Origin: an uncultured Selenomonadales bacterium | GTDB taxonomy: Bacteria; Bacillota_C; Negativicutes; Selenomonadales; Selenomonadaceae | Length of the DNA stretch: 8,290 nucleotides | Assembly (NCBI GenBank): GCA_947302675.1 | Contig: CAMYWI010000046.1 | Location: forward strand, 1-8,290 | Direction: 5' to 3' | Shown here: one piece after another, positions 1-7,760 of the stretch | Layout of the letters: every line of letters starts with the position of its first letter | Position numbering within the stretch: the stretch's first letter is position 1 | Position numbers and translations under genes: made by a program | The notes under the pieces: generated by a model | Seen by the model: only the letters and a program-made list of their open reading frames with translations | What the model was told of the DNA's origin: nothing | The model's database searches: none

Positions 1-1
1 A

Positions 2-592
2 CTCGTCCCTTACACCAATACTCCCGCGACTGCCAATCAAACTGTTTCCAAAGCTGTCCAGTCGTCGGATCAATCATCCGATAAAACAAAAGTTCAAGCC
101 GTTGCCGAGAATTTACGTTGGAAGTTGGAAGGCAGAACGTTGACGGTTGGCGGCGTACTCGAAATAAAAGATTATTCTCGCGAAAATCCTCCCTGGTTCA
201 AGAAACGCCACGACATTTTTAAAATCGTTATAGAAGAGGGCGTTGAAAAAATATCTGCGAATGCTTTCAACGAGTGCATACGCCTTGAGGAGTTGATACT
301 TCCTTTAAGTGTCAAGACGATAGGCGACTTTGCATTTACGTTTTGCTACTGTGGCGACAAGAAATACAATGGCGGCAAGAATGTTATTTGGAGTTTGGAA
401 GACGGTGTTTTGTTGATAAAGAAAAATCCCGCCGCGAAGAATGAAACTAACTTTTCGACGGGATATGAAATTTGGAACGTTGCCGAGAAAAGTATTAAAA
501 GCATCCGCATTGAACGCGGCATAATTCCGAGTAAGAGATTTTACGATTGGCTTGCCCATGTGGGTAACGAACTGCCGATTTTATTTTCATAG
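2..592 (+). CDS. BspA-like leucine-rich repeat protein, C-terminal part (5' end outside the window)
   Basis: The frame is open from base 2 to the TAG at 590..592, giving 196 residues. A TTG at 125 could mimic a start, but the reading continues upstream without a stop, so this is best read as the tail of a longer protein. Residues 1-35 are rich in Ser, Thr, Gln and Ala and look like a linker. From W40 the pattern WKLEGRTLTVGG, then PPW, then a leucine-rich unit with IEEGVEKISANAF and SVKTIGDFAF, matches BspA-type (LRR_5) repeats. A second degenerate unit begins near residue 130 (VIWSLEDGVLLI) and contains GYEIW and IERGIIPS. Such repeats usually mediate protein binding or cell-surface adhesion; no signal peptide can be judged because the N-terminus is missing. 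It is convergent with the defence-like operon and probably unrelated to it. Confidence 0.8.
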   Translation, partial: LVPYTNTPATANQTVSKAVQSSDQSSDKTKVQAVAENLRWKLEGRTLTVGGVLEIKDYSRENPPWFKKRHDIFKIVIEEGVEKISANAFNECIRLEELILPLSVKTIGDFAFTFCYCGDKKYNGGKNVIWSLEDGVLLIKKNPAAKNETNFSTGYEIWNVAEKSIKSIRIERGIIPSKRFYDWLAHVGNELPILFS

Positions 593-594
593 TG

Positions 595-3500
595 TCAATG
601 GGTTGAGCGCGTGCCTTTTTCAAATAAATTTTTTAACTGTTCGCCTATGTGGTCAAGATCCGCTTGCAGTGTCAAAATTTCCAGTTCCGCGCCGCGACTT
701 TCTTGTATTTTATTTCCTGCCGTCGCCTTGCGAGTTTCCGCTACCAAAACGGCTTTGGCATTCACGCCGAATTTTTTTGTCAGCCCAAACAATTTGAAGT
801 AACTTTCTTGACGCAACTGATTTTGCGCTTTGCACTCCACTATCAACATTTGAAAGCCGCGTGTAAGTACGCAGTCAAACTCATTGTTTATATCCTTATC
901 GCTCCAATGCGGCTCAAAATTCGTCACGACATCATCGAAGTAGCCCGTCTTTTTCGCCGAGCGGTACACGTAAATTTCCAGCATCTTGCCGTCGTTCGTC
1001 AGCAAGTCCTTTATTTCGCGCGTCGCATAAGTAAACCGCACGTCTGGCGGATTTTTTATGTCCAAGTTTCTAAGGTAGTGCTTTTCCTCCAAGTACTTGA
1101 GCAAGCCGCAGATTGACTCATAGGGGACTTGGCTTAAGTTTGTTAAATTCAAGCCAGTTACCGCCAAGTCGTCAAACGTCATTGCCAACTGTTTCATTTT
1201 CGGCACAAAGCCTATTGCCTCAGGCAATATCAGTTTGTACGGTTCAGAAAAAATTTTTTCGTAAGCGGCTTTATTCTTGCAGTAATCGATTATCACGACT
1301 TCGCACGCCGTCGAGTTGTAAGGCTGAACGCGGCTGTGAGAATCCGCCACTTCCTCCATTATCAAGGTGTCGAGAATTTTTTCCACGCCCTTGAAACAAA
1401 ACGTCGGCAACAAATATGTGTACTTCTTGAGCGAATCCTTTGCCTCTCGCGAAAAGAAAGTAACGACGTCATTTGCCTCTCTGTGACTTTTCAAGCGTTC
1501 ACAAAGTTTTTTCCAGGTGCGCCTGTCGTTTTCCTTATACTTCGCCCACAACTCCGCGTAGTCTTCGACAAAAGTCGGTTGCTCGCCAATTTTACCGAAC
1601 GAATTATTCAAAGCTGTCAGGTCGTTCACCGTTATGTAATTTTTTTTTCCGATGTAGCCAAAGCTATCGCAGTCCTTTATCGAGACGAACTTCATTTGCT
1701 CCGAATCGAATCTGTAAGTAGGATATTCGGCGTAACTCTTTGCGCCTTGCAACCAATTCGATATTTTTCCGCTGTTGAGTTCCAATGCCAGTCGTTCTTC
1801 GGGACGATTTTTCTTTAGCCGCCGCAGTTCATTTTGAATTTCTTTAACGACTTCGCAAGCGGGATTGTCGATTGATTTAATAATCTTAAAGCGAACTTGA
1901 CGGATTTTTCCCTGCCCGACCGATTTAAATTTTCGAGTTTCTGCGCGAGCAGTTATGCTCTTGTCGCCCGAAGTTATCATGAATTCGAGTTTAGCGCGAA
2001 ATTTTTTGCGCGACGTGTACGCCAGGATTTTTTGAACACTTTCCTTTAAATTCTCCAACTCCGCCGCGTCCTTGCAAAAGGCGAAGTAAATTATTCTTTT
2101 GGGATTTATCACTGTGGCGGCGGCGACGTTTTCAAACAGAGCCGCCGTCTCGCCCGCGCAGAAAGGAATTGCCAAGCTGATATTTTCCGAGTAGGTCAGT
2201 ATGAACGGGATCTTTTCTACCATTGCCGCATCGTCCTGCTTGTATTCCCTGTACTCCATGCTCAGCAAAATCGGGCGAATTTTTTCTTCCAAGATTTTGA
2301 AATTCTCTTTGATAACGTCGCGCGTGTTCGTCGGCAACTGATTGACTTTCTCCAAAAACGTCTCACTCAAATTTTTATACAGACGAACTTTTTTATCGTC
2401 GCCATTCATTATGTCCTTAAAGCCGACCTTCAACTCTTGAAAACTCATCAGTATTCCCACGTTGAACGTCAGCTTGGTTTGGATATTTTCAAAAAGTTTC
2501 TCTATAAGATCCGGCTCGCGCCGCGCCTTTTCCGCCGCCGCTACGAAAACTTTATGGAGCTTAACCGATAACCTGTCGAGTTCGTCAAGTTCCGCGAGTT
2601 CACTCTTTGTCAAAGTCGCCCATTGTGCCGATGGATATTTTTCAAGGAGCAACCTGTCGGGGCGACTTTTTACTATGCACACGTGCGTTTTAGTTTTTTC
2701 GTCTTTAGTTTGACCGTCGGCGCATTCCTCGACAGGGCGATGACGATAGCCCTTACAGAGTTTCTCGACAACCCAACGTTTATGTTCGCTGTAAATAAAA
2801 TCGTTCTTGCGGCTCTCGTCGAAACTCAACTCCGAAAATTTCTGCGCGACCTCCGCCTCAGTCTTCTTAGCAAGATCCAAGTCCAAGTCGTGCAACTTGT
2901 ACTTTATCGCTATAACCGCCGCGATACACGCCTCGTGATTGTAAGGCTTGAGATAATCTTTCCTCAACGCCTCGTAGTCCGTGTTCAAATTTTTTTCCCA
3001 GACCAAATGCACGTTGAAGGCTCGCCTTTCAATTTCGGCGTGAGCGGCGTAATTCTTCACGTCTTCATTAACGAATATTGGCGTCGCGAACTTCAACTTC
3101 TTAGCTTTACTCGCCGCCGATTCGCGAATGTAATTCAAGCCCGCCTTGCAGTTCATGTTTTCCAGAGCTTTCTTGCAAGCGGTTGTAGCTTTCTCGTTCT
3201 TAGCGTCCTCGCCAAAGTCTATCAGCACATAATCGGGCTTTCCCGATATCTCCGTAAAAAATTCTACCAAATCTTCTTTGGTCGGCTCGACTATCAGCGT
3301 ATCGAAGAAAATTTTCCCGTAACTTTCCGGCGTGTCTCCGTGCCCGTTGATGTTGAAAAAATTTTCCAGTTCCGGTCGCTTGCTCAGATATTCTTCGACG
3401 ACGGTTTCATTTTGGGTAAAAACTTTCACCGTTAACTTTTGCTTGAGCACCTGCCCAACTTGCAAACAGCTGTCCAAAAAATACGAACTGTGTTTGCCGA

Positions 3501-3633
3501 ACCCCAACAGAATTACATTAAGTTCTTCCGCATTATCGGTCGCGTACTCGTAAAGCGGATTGCTGTAAAGGTGATACTGCATCACCATTTGCGAATTTTT
3601 CTCCGCGTTTCGCCTTGAGGATTTTTTATTCAA
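595..3633 (-). CDS. Rossmann / RyR-like / CARF-like protein with C-terminal PD-(D/E)xK nuclease (DUF1887/Card1-like)
   Basis: The protein has 1012 residues. Residues about 36-200 look like a Rossmann domain, with a hydrophobic strand running into the loop GFGKHS (44-49). Residues about 275-365 resemble a RyR domain: EHKRWVVEKLCKGY, then a KTH motif at 315-317 and a following D/L-rich helix. Residues about 510-672 read as a CARF-like fold: strand RIIYFAF, helix, and a late strand ending ALELNSGK where CARF proteins have a TGGTK-type loop. The C-terminus carries a PD-(D/E)xK nuclease: E886 in MLEIYVY, D920 in NNEFD, E933 and K935 in IVECK, matching the DUF1887 domain of Card1/Can2, which cut nucleic acid when a cyclic oligoadenylate binds CARF. 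The TTG start at 3633 is chosen because AAGGGAGG lies 7 nt upstream and it overlaps the helicase stop by 4 bp. No signal peptide or membrane segment is visible. Inferred role: ligand-activated effector nuclease of a defence operon. The nuclease call is firm, CARF-like and RyR moderate. Confidence 0.85.
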   Translation of the reverse strand: MNKKSSRRNAEKNSQMVMQYHLYSNPLYEYATDNAEELNVILLGFGKHSSYFLDSCLQVGQVLKQKLTVKVFTQNETVVEEYLSKRPELENFFNINGHGDTPESYGKIFFDTLIVEPTKEDLVEFFTEISGKPDYVLIDFGEDAKNEKATTACKKALENMNCKAGLNYIRESAASKAKKLKFATPIFVNEDVKNYAAHAEIERRAFNVHLVWEKNLNTDYEALRKDYLKPYNHEACIAAVIAIKYKLHDLDLDLAKKTEAEVAQKFSELSFDESRKNDFIYSEHKRWVVEKLCKGYRHRPVEECADGQTKDEKTKTHVCIVKSRPDRLLLEKYPSAQWATLTKSELAELDELDRLSVKLHKVFVAAAEKARREPDLIEKLFENIQTKLTFNVGILMSFQELKVGFKDIMNGDDKKVRLYKNLSETFLEKVNQLPTNTRDVIKENFKILEEKIRPILLSMEYREYKQDDAAMVEKIPFILTYSENISLAIPFCAGETAALFENVAAATVINPKRIIYFAFCKDAAELENLKESVQKILAYTSRKKFRAKLEFMITSGDKSITARAETRKFKSVGQGKIRQVRFKIIKSIDNPACEVVKEIQNELRRLKKNRPEERLALELNSGKISNWLQGAKSYAEYPTYRFDSEQMKFVSIKDCDSFGYIGKKNYITVNDLTALNNSFGKIGEQPTFVEDYAELWAKYKENDRRTWKKLCERLKSHREANDVVTFFSREAKDSLKKYTYLLPTFCFKGVEKILDTLIMEEVADSHSRVQPYNSTACEVVIIDYCKNKAAYEKIFSEPYKLILPEAIGFVPKMKQLAMTFDDLAVTGLNLTNLSQVPYESICGLLKYLEEKHYLRNLDIKNPPDVRFTYATREIKDLLTNDGKMLEIYVYRSAKKTGYFDDVVTNFEPHWSDKDINNEFDCVLTRGFQMLIVECKAQNQLRQESYFKLFGLTKKFGVNAKAVLVAETRKATAGNKIQESRGAELEILTLQADLDHIGEQLKNLFEKGTRSTH
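634..996 (-). other. PD-(D/E)xK nuclease domain (DUF1887/Card1-like)
   Basis: This covers residues about 880-1000 of the 1012-residue protein. The ordered motifs are DGKMLEIYVY (E886), a short spacer, NNEFDCV (D920), then LIVECKA (E933, K935) and a following helix with YFKLFGL. This is the layout of the Card1/Can2 nuclease domain, in which the same acidic residues and lysine bind metal and catalyse cleavage. All expected catalytic positions are present, so the domain looks active. Confidence 0.8.
1618..2106 (-). other. CARF-like ligand-sensing domain with altered TGGTK loop
   Basis: This covers residues about 510-672 of the nuclease protein. A hydrophobic strand (RIIYFAF, 513-519) is followed by a helix, further strands and LALELNSGK (615-623; NSGK is encoded at 1765..1776). 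In CARF domains the equivalent strand usually ends in TGGTK and contacts the cyclic nucleotide. The segment after it (YRFDSEQMKFVSI, then YITVNDLTALN) resembles the linker that joins CARF to the DUF1887 nuclease. The altered loop suggests a different ligand or loss of binding. The call rests on position and secondary-structure pattern rather than strong identity. Confidence 0.5.
2539..2811 (-). other. RyR-like domain
   Basis: This covers residues about 275-365 of the nuclease protein. The pattern H284, W287, K291, G295-Y296, then DEKTKTH (311-317) and a Leu/Glu/Asp-rich helix (ELAELDELDRLS) follows the RyR repeat, whose signature is HxxW, an aromatic glycine turn, a K-x-H strand and a terminal acidic helix. 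Prokaryotic RyR domains have been proposed to bind nucleotide-derived ligands in conflict systems. The role here is inferred. Confidence 0.55.
3034..3528 (-). other. N-terminal Rossmann-like (TrkA-N-type) domain
   Basis: This covers residues about 36-200 of the nuclease protein. The strand LNVILLGFGKHS leads into a Gly-containing loop and helix, followed by strands KLTVKVFT, KIFFDTLIV and DYVLIDFGED. This alternation of strand and helix is Rossmann-like. The glycine loop is GxGxxS rather than a full GxGxxG, so nucleotide binding is possible but not certain. Its position in front of a RyR-like domain fits the TrkA-N plus RyR pairing known in some prokaryotic proteins. Confidence 0.5.
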
Positions 3634-6600
3634 GTCTTCGCCTCCCTTAAATTATCGCGCACAAGTTTTATAAATTTTGCGGCGGTCTCGCTTAACGTCT
3701 CCGCCGTCAATGCTGTTTCGTAGTCGTGCCCTTTCCGAAAGTAAGCGCAGTGTTTTTTGCCCGGCAAATGCAGGAACCATAAGCGCGATTCTTCTATCTT
3801 CGGCAGTTCGGCGAGCCGTTCGGTAATGGCGGTGAATTCATTGTTGCACGGGTCAGAGGCTTCGTTGTAAGTCGGGTCGTCGAGCACCAAGAAAAATTCG
3901 CTGTCCTTATAATATTTCCCATTTCTATCTGCGCCGCCCTGCCCCTGCAATAAATTATGCGCTGTAGGATATTCGTCGTAGAAAATTTTTTCCTCTGGAA
4001 AAGCGGCTTTAAGCTCATCTACGAATTTATCCAATAGATCCAGTCCGTCCGAGTCGGTTGAGTAAGAGACGCCTATTAAAAATTTTTCGTCGCGTTTCAT
4101 TTGCAGGAAGGGCTTTATTTTGTTCGGCACGTCCACATTGAATTTTTTTGTAGTTTCAATATGGCTTAAACTTTCGACCGCATGTTCGGGATTGCCGCCC
4201 CACTCGCGGAAGTTACTTTCCGAATCGAAAATCGCGAATGTCTTGTTGTAGCCCGTTATCGAAACACGTGGTTTCTGTCCCGTCTTTTTTAGGTAGGCGC
4301 AGAACGTTTTCAAGCTATCCATTTTTTGCGCCATGTTCCAATCGAGATATATGAGATAAAAATTTTCTCGAACGTTTTCCGAGTAAAGCCCTTCGCCCCA
4401 ACTCACAACGCGATAGGATATTTTTTGCCGTTTCAAATGTTCAAGGAGTTCGTTATAGGCAACGTGATTGCGCTTGTCGCAAACTATCCGCAAAGTCGGC
4501 AGGTCAGGCGAGCCTTCCAAGTAGTCTTTGACTTCCGTGATCTCGTAATTTTTCAACATCATTCCCATTGTGCTAAGTGAAATTGGCGGGAAGTTTTCCG
4601 CCACGTCCCACAACAACGAGGTCAGTGCGCGTGCGTCGGTGTCCTTTACCTTGATTGCTTGCACCAGCAAATACGCAAATTGCTTGAACGTTATCGCCAC
4701 GCTTACATTTTCCAACAGCACTTCGCCCGCCGCGTCTTGAAATTTTCCAAGTCGGTTGCGCCATTGTACTCGCGAAAATTTTCCTTCTGTGCTCACCACC
4801 AAGATTATTCGTCTGTTGGGTGAAGGATTTTTTTCAAGCCATCGCCTGTATCTTTGAAAATCGACCTTCGACTCCTCTTTGTCATTGTAAGCTATGAATG
4901 TAAAAATTTTCTCGCCGCTCGTCACTTGCAAAAAATTTTCGTCTTCAAAAATCGGCACGCTGAATTCAATCGCGCCTTTAAAGACCGGCTCCTCTGCGGG
5001 GCTGAAAAGATTTGTAAGCGGCTGCAGGAGATTCGCGGAGTTTTCGTTCGTGTTGGTATCGTAAAGATTTTGTATTGCAGTGTACGCGCTCTCGCTGAGG
5101 TTGCTTTCAGTCCTTATCGTCTCCAAGAGTATATCGTAGCTGTCGTGGAGCGTGGACTCTTCCAAGCGCAGGATTATTTCCTTGCGTTCTTCTTCACTTA
5201 TAATTTTTCTTATCTCCGCCAAGTCGCGCTCGTTGCTCATGAGCAACATTTGTTCGGGACTTTCATAGCGCAGTTTTTTACTTTCCCACAGCTTGCCGAG
5301 TTTTAATATCGTACGCCTGTCGAGTGTGCGAACATGTTTGTTGGCTATCACGACCAAATTTCGCGGCATCCCGTAATTTACGCAAGTCGAAAACCTGTAA
5401 ATGTCGCCGGAATTTAGTTTCTCAAACCCTGCGTGTTGCGCCACGATCAAACAATTACTTATCGCCTCCAAAAGATATGCGACGGTCTCGGCTATTCTTG
5501 CAATGTCTTCTTGAACTATCGCTATGGTCGCAAAGCGGAATCCCGTCTCGCGTCTTATCTCTGATAAATCGTAGCCTTTCGTCCAGTACCATAACAATAT
5601 TGCTCGCAAAAGATGTTTCTTGTCTTCGCGCTCATTCGTCCATTGATAATCCGAAGAAAGCATGTTTGCTATCGGGCTATCCTCCCAAAGTTGGCAGTCA
5701 CCCGACTCAACCATCCGCCGCAACGTCTTTTCTATTGTCGTGCAGACTTTTCGATAGTTATCGTACTGATTCGGTTGCGGTATTTCCAACTGACCTATTC
5801 GCTCAATCTCCGGCGTACAGCACAATCTGTAAAGAATATCCAGTGAATATTTTTCCAGGTCATCGGCAGTCGCATTTGTCGGCAAGCCGCCTTCGCCGCG
5901 ACGTTTCTTCTTAATACCTAATTTTTTCTTCATGTAAAGATGATTATAAAAATATCTTCTTATCAGCTTACAAGTTTCCAAATGCAAAGCGTAGGGCGAA
6001 ATGTTTTCTCCAAATTCATTGAGGCGATAATAAACTTCCTCCTCTTCGTCAAGGTCGAAGTAGTCGTCATCATTTTCCATTTCGCACAGCTTAGCTTTCA
6101 CAAGTGCCGCGCAGATTTTTTTTGTGTCAAACTTTCGCGCCGAGCACTTCTGCGCAAAACTTTCCTTCAACAGCTGCTCAAAATTTTCGAGCGTGAATCT
6201 TTTCCGCCCGAATCTCCGCAACAAATTTAAATAGTATGGAGCTTGATTTTCTTCTTCCACGTTCGCCAACGCCGATTTTATTTCTTCCGCTCGATAGTAG
6301 ACATAGTTATCCCAAAAATAATTGCCCTTTTGCCCGTCTTCGGCGAAGATATAACTTTCGCCCGTATTTTTGCTCCTGTTCCCCAAACGACCTGCGCGCC
6401 CGACGAAATTCTTATACTCTTGATTCGTCAGCGACACTCGCCCTTCAAAGCGCGTCGTCTGCGAGTCGTAAAGTATCATGACATCTACTGGCATATTCAT
6501 TCCTATCGTGAGCGTTTCCTTCGCTACGACCAATCTAAGCGGGTCTTCGTTGTCGCAAAATAATTCTTCTATTAACTCGCGCAACGGATACGACAGTGAC

Positions 6601-7760
6601 GCATTATGAAAGGCAATTCTGCGCGGCAACAATTTTTCCCGCAAGATTTTTGTGTAGTCGTCCTCGTCGAATTCTTCAATACGTTTCATGCGCTCCGACA
6701 TTTCTTCTACAGGCAATAATCCTTCCGAAGCGACGAATTCAGCAACCCGACGAGTTCCGCGCCGCCCGTTCACGTAGACAAGAACCTTTGCATTAGGATT
6801 TTCTCTGTAGATTTTCAACAGCAAAGCTTTCAGCAAGGCGTTTTTCTTGTCGCCCTCGCGATTTCGTAATGCCGCAGTAACTTTCAATTCACCCGACGAT
6901 TGCTCTTCCCCGTCTTGCAACTTTTTATCGCTATTCTCCCCGTAAGTATGACGCACCCGATATTTACCGTTTAATTCTATCACGTGCTCGGAAAGTCCCG
7001 CAGGTCGCGCGTTGCTCTGAATTAAAATCGGCTTGAGTCCCTTTTCCGTTCCGTCGTCAACGGTCAACCATTTTTCTATCTGCCCAACTTTGCAATCGCA
7101 GGTCGTCAAGCACATGATTCGCGTCTTGAGGTCTTTGTTATCGAGTTTGTTGTTTTCCAAAACTTTTTGTATCGCTATCTCCAATTTTGGACCGCGCTCC
7201 TGGCTGTTCAGCATTTGCAATTCGTCAACAACCAAAAGTGCGCAGTCGTTTAGCATGGGAATATCTTTGCCGTTAGTTGCCTTGAATTGAGACTGCGACA
7301 GCATTGCAAAAAATTTTTCATAGACAATTACCGCGACTTCAAAATCTCCTTGAATTATTTCGCCGTCGTGATCTTGAAAGTCACTGCTGGAGGCATATAC
7401 TTTTTCTATTCCTTGTGCGCTAAAATCTTCGCGCAGTTGGTCATGCCTTTCGCGAACCATTGCCCGCAACGGCACGAGCACCAAGCTTTTCTTGTTCCCG
7501 TTTTTCAAGCTGTCGAGTATCGCCAACTCGCTAACCAAAGTTTTACCGGAACTCGTTGCGCCTTGAATTATGACATGGCGAATTGAATTCTTTTGCGACA
7601 GCCAAAAACCTTCCCTATTGAAGGCGGCATTTTGCAGTGCCGTAAATTTTACTTCGCTCGGCTCAATGTTCATTGACTCTGATAACCGCTTATTTATGTT
7701 TTGCAATGTGTCTCGGCTGAGCTGAAATTTTTCTACTATGTCTTCAAAATTTCTTATCAA
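3630..7760 (-). CDS. Ski2/Hel308-like SF2 helicase with C-terminal TIR domain
   Basis: The protein has 1376 residues. Helicase motifs occur in order: I GATSSGKT (67-74), Ia LVPLRAM (95-101), II DELQ (179-182), III-like CLTTC (217-221), IV VLVYVNGRRGT (326-336), AFHNASL (383-389), V ETLTIGMNMPVD (415-426) and VI FVGRAGRLG (452-460). The MLNSQERG after motif II and the AFHNASL and GMNMP motifs point to the Ski2/Hel308/PolQ branch. A winged helix follows (about 540-600), ending in YYRLNEFGENIS, with a basic patch at 611-621. Residues about 715-840 are helical and resemble the upstream gene product. Residues about 935-1205 are alpha/beta and not recognised. The C-terminus (about 1222-1340) is a TIR domain with E1308 in the catalytic position. 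The TTG start is chosen for GGAGG 9 nt upstream and the TTGA overlap with the preceding stop. Inferred role: nucleic-acid sensing coupled to NAD+ cleavage or signal production. Helicase call firm, TIR good. Confidence 0.9.
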   Translation of the reverse strand: MIRNFEDIVEKFQLSRDTLQNINKRLSESMNIEPSEVKFTALQNAAFNREGFWLSQKNSIRHVIIQGATSSGKTLVSELAILDSLKNGNKKSLVLVPLRAMVRERHDQLREDFSAQGIEKVYASSSDFQDHDGEIIQGDFEVAVIVYEKFFAMLSQSQFKATNGKDIPMLNDCALLVVDELQMLNSQERGPKLEIAIQKVLENNKLDNKDLKTRIMCLTTCDCKVGQIEKWLTVDDGTEKGLKPILIQSNARPAGLSEHVIELNGKYRVRHTYGENSDKKLQDGEEQSSGELKVTAALRNREGDKKNALLKALLLKIYRENPNAKVLVYVNGRRGTRRVAEFVASEGLLPVEEMSERMKRIEEFDEDDYTKILREKLLPRRIAFHNASLSYPLRELIEELFCDNEDPLRLVVAKETLTIGMNMPVDVMILYDSQTTRFEGRVSLTNQEYKNFVGRAGRLGNRSKNTGESYIFAEDGQKGNYFWDNYVYYRAEEIKSALANVEEENQAPYYLNLLRRFGRKRFTLENFEQLLKESFAQKCSARKFDTKKICAALVKAKLCEMENDDDYFDLDEEEEVYYRLNEFGENISPYALHLETCKLIRRYFYNHLYMKKKLGIKKKRRGEGGLPTNATADDLEKYSLDILYRLCCTPEIERIGQLEIPQPNQYDNYRKVCTTIEKTLRRMVESGDCQLWEDSPIANMLSSDYQWTNEREDKKHLLRAILLWYWTKGYDLSEIRRETGFRFATIAIVQEDIARIAETVAYLLEAISNCLIVAQHAGFEKLNSGDIYRFSTCVNYGMPRNLVVIANKHVRTLDRRTILKLGKLWESKKLRYESPEQMLLMSNERDLAEIRKIISEEERKEIILRLEESTLHDSYDILLETIRTESNLSESAYTAIQNLYDTNTNENSANLLQPLTNLFSPAEEPVFKGAIEFSVPIFEDENFLQVTSGEKIFTFIAYNDKEESKVDFQRYRRWLEKNPSPNRRIILVVSTEGKFSRVQWRNRLGKFQDAAGEVLLENVSVAITFKQFAYLLVQAIKVKDTDARALTSLLWDVAENFPPISLSTMGMMLKNYEITEVKDYLEGSPDLPTLRIVCDKRNHVAYNELLEHLKRQKISYRVVSWGEGLYSENVRENFYLIYLDWNMAQKMDSLKTFCAYLKKTGQKPRVSITGYNKTFAIFDSESNFREWGGNPEHAVESLSHIETTKKFNVDVPNKIKPFLQMKRDEKFLIGVSYSTDSDGLDLLDKFVDELKAAFPEEKIFYDEYPTAHNLLQGQGGADRNGKYYKDSEFFLVLDDPTYNEASDPCNNEFTAITERLAELPKIEESRLWFLHLPGKKHCAYFRKGHDYETALTAETLSETAAKFIKLVRDNLREAKT
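3641..3648 (-). promoter_or_regulatory. Ribosome binding site of the nuclease gene
   Basis: On the minus strand, AAGGGAGG lies 7 nt before the TTG at 3633..3631. It sits inside the last codons of the helicase gene, whose TGA overlaps the TTG as TTGA (3633..3630). This supports the TTG start and suggests translational coupling. Confidence 0.8.
3741..4097 (-). other. TIR domain (putative NADase or signalling enzyme)
   Basis: This covers residues about 1222-1340 of the helicase. The first strand FLIGVSYS and helix DLLDKFVDEL are followed by KIFYDEY, a glycine-containing loop, YYKDSEFFLVLDDPTY and DPCNNEFTAI. This follows the bacterial TIR order of strand A, helix A, strand B, the Y-x-x-S strand D and the C-x-x-E helix. 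E1308 (codon 3837..3839) is at the position of the catalytic glutamate of TIR NADases. The domain is C-terminal, so it is likely controlled by the helicase. Confidence 0.7.
4146..4958 (-). other. Uncharacterised alpha/beta region between helicase and TIR domain
   Basis: This covers residues about 935-1205 of the helicase. Two strand-helix-strand units are visible: the first runs from KIFTFIAYND through RRIILVVSTEG to VSVAITFKQF, the second from LRIVCDKRN through ISYRVVSWGE and FYLIYLDWN to TFAIFDS. Both look Rossmann- or TIR-like in outline, but no catalytic motif is recognisable. They may be degenerate TIR-like or ligand-binding modules. I do not recognise a family. Confidence 0.4.
7539..7562 (-). 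other. Helicase motif I (Walker A)
   Basis: The codons spell GATSSGKT, the ATP-binding P-loop of the helicase (residues 67-74). Together with DELQ at 7215..7226 and FVGRAGRLG within 6381..6422, it shows that the ATPase site is intact. Confidence 0.9.

Noticed and set aside
555..564. Short inverted repeat (CCCA and TGGG) near the end of the leucine-rich repeat gene as a terminator
   Set aside because: The stem has 4 bp and a 2-nt loop, lies within the coding sequence and lacks an adjacent U tract.
125..592. Separate gene starting at the TTG at 125
   Set aside because: The same frame is open back to base 2, the W-K-L repeat motif begins before the TTG, and no ribosome binding site precedes it; it is the tail of a longer protein.
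2623..3435. Open frame of 270 residues on the + strand
   Set aside because: It lies wholly antisense to the nuclease gene, has no recognisable motif, and its composition is typical of a shadow frame.
595..3633. Type III CRISPR ancillary nuclease (a true Card1/Can2)
   Set aside because: The nuclease domain fits, but the protein is far longer, the CARF loop is altered, and no cas gene or repeat array is in the window; only a relationship by domain is supported.
595..7760. Hachiman system (HamA/HamB)
   Set aside because: The helicase is of a similar class, but the nuclease has DUF1887-type motifs and the helicase carries a TIR domain, which do not fit HamA and HamB as I know them.
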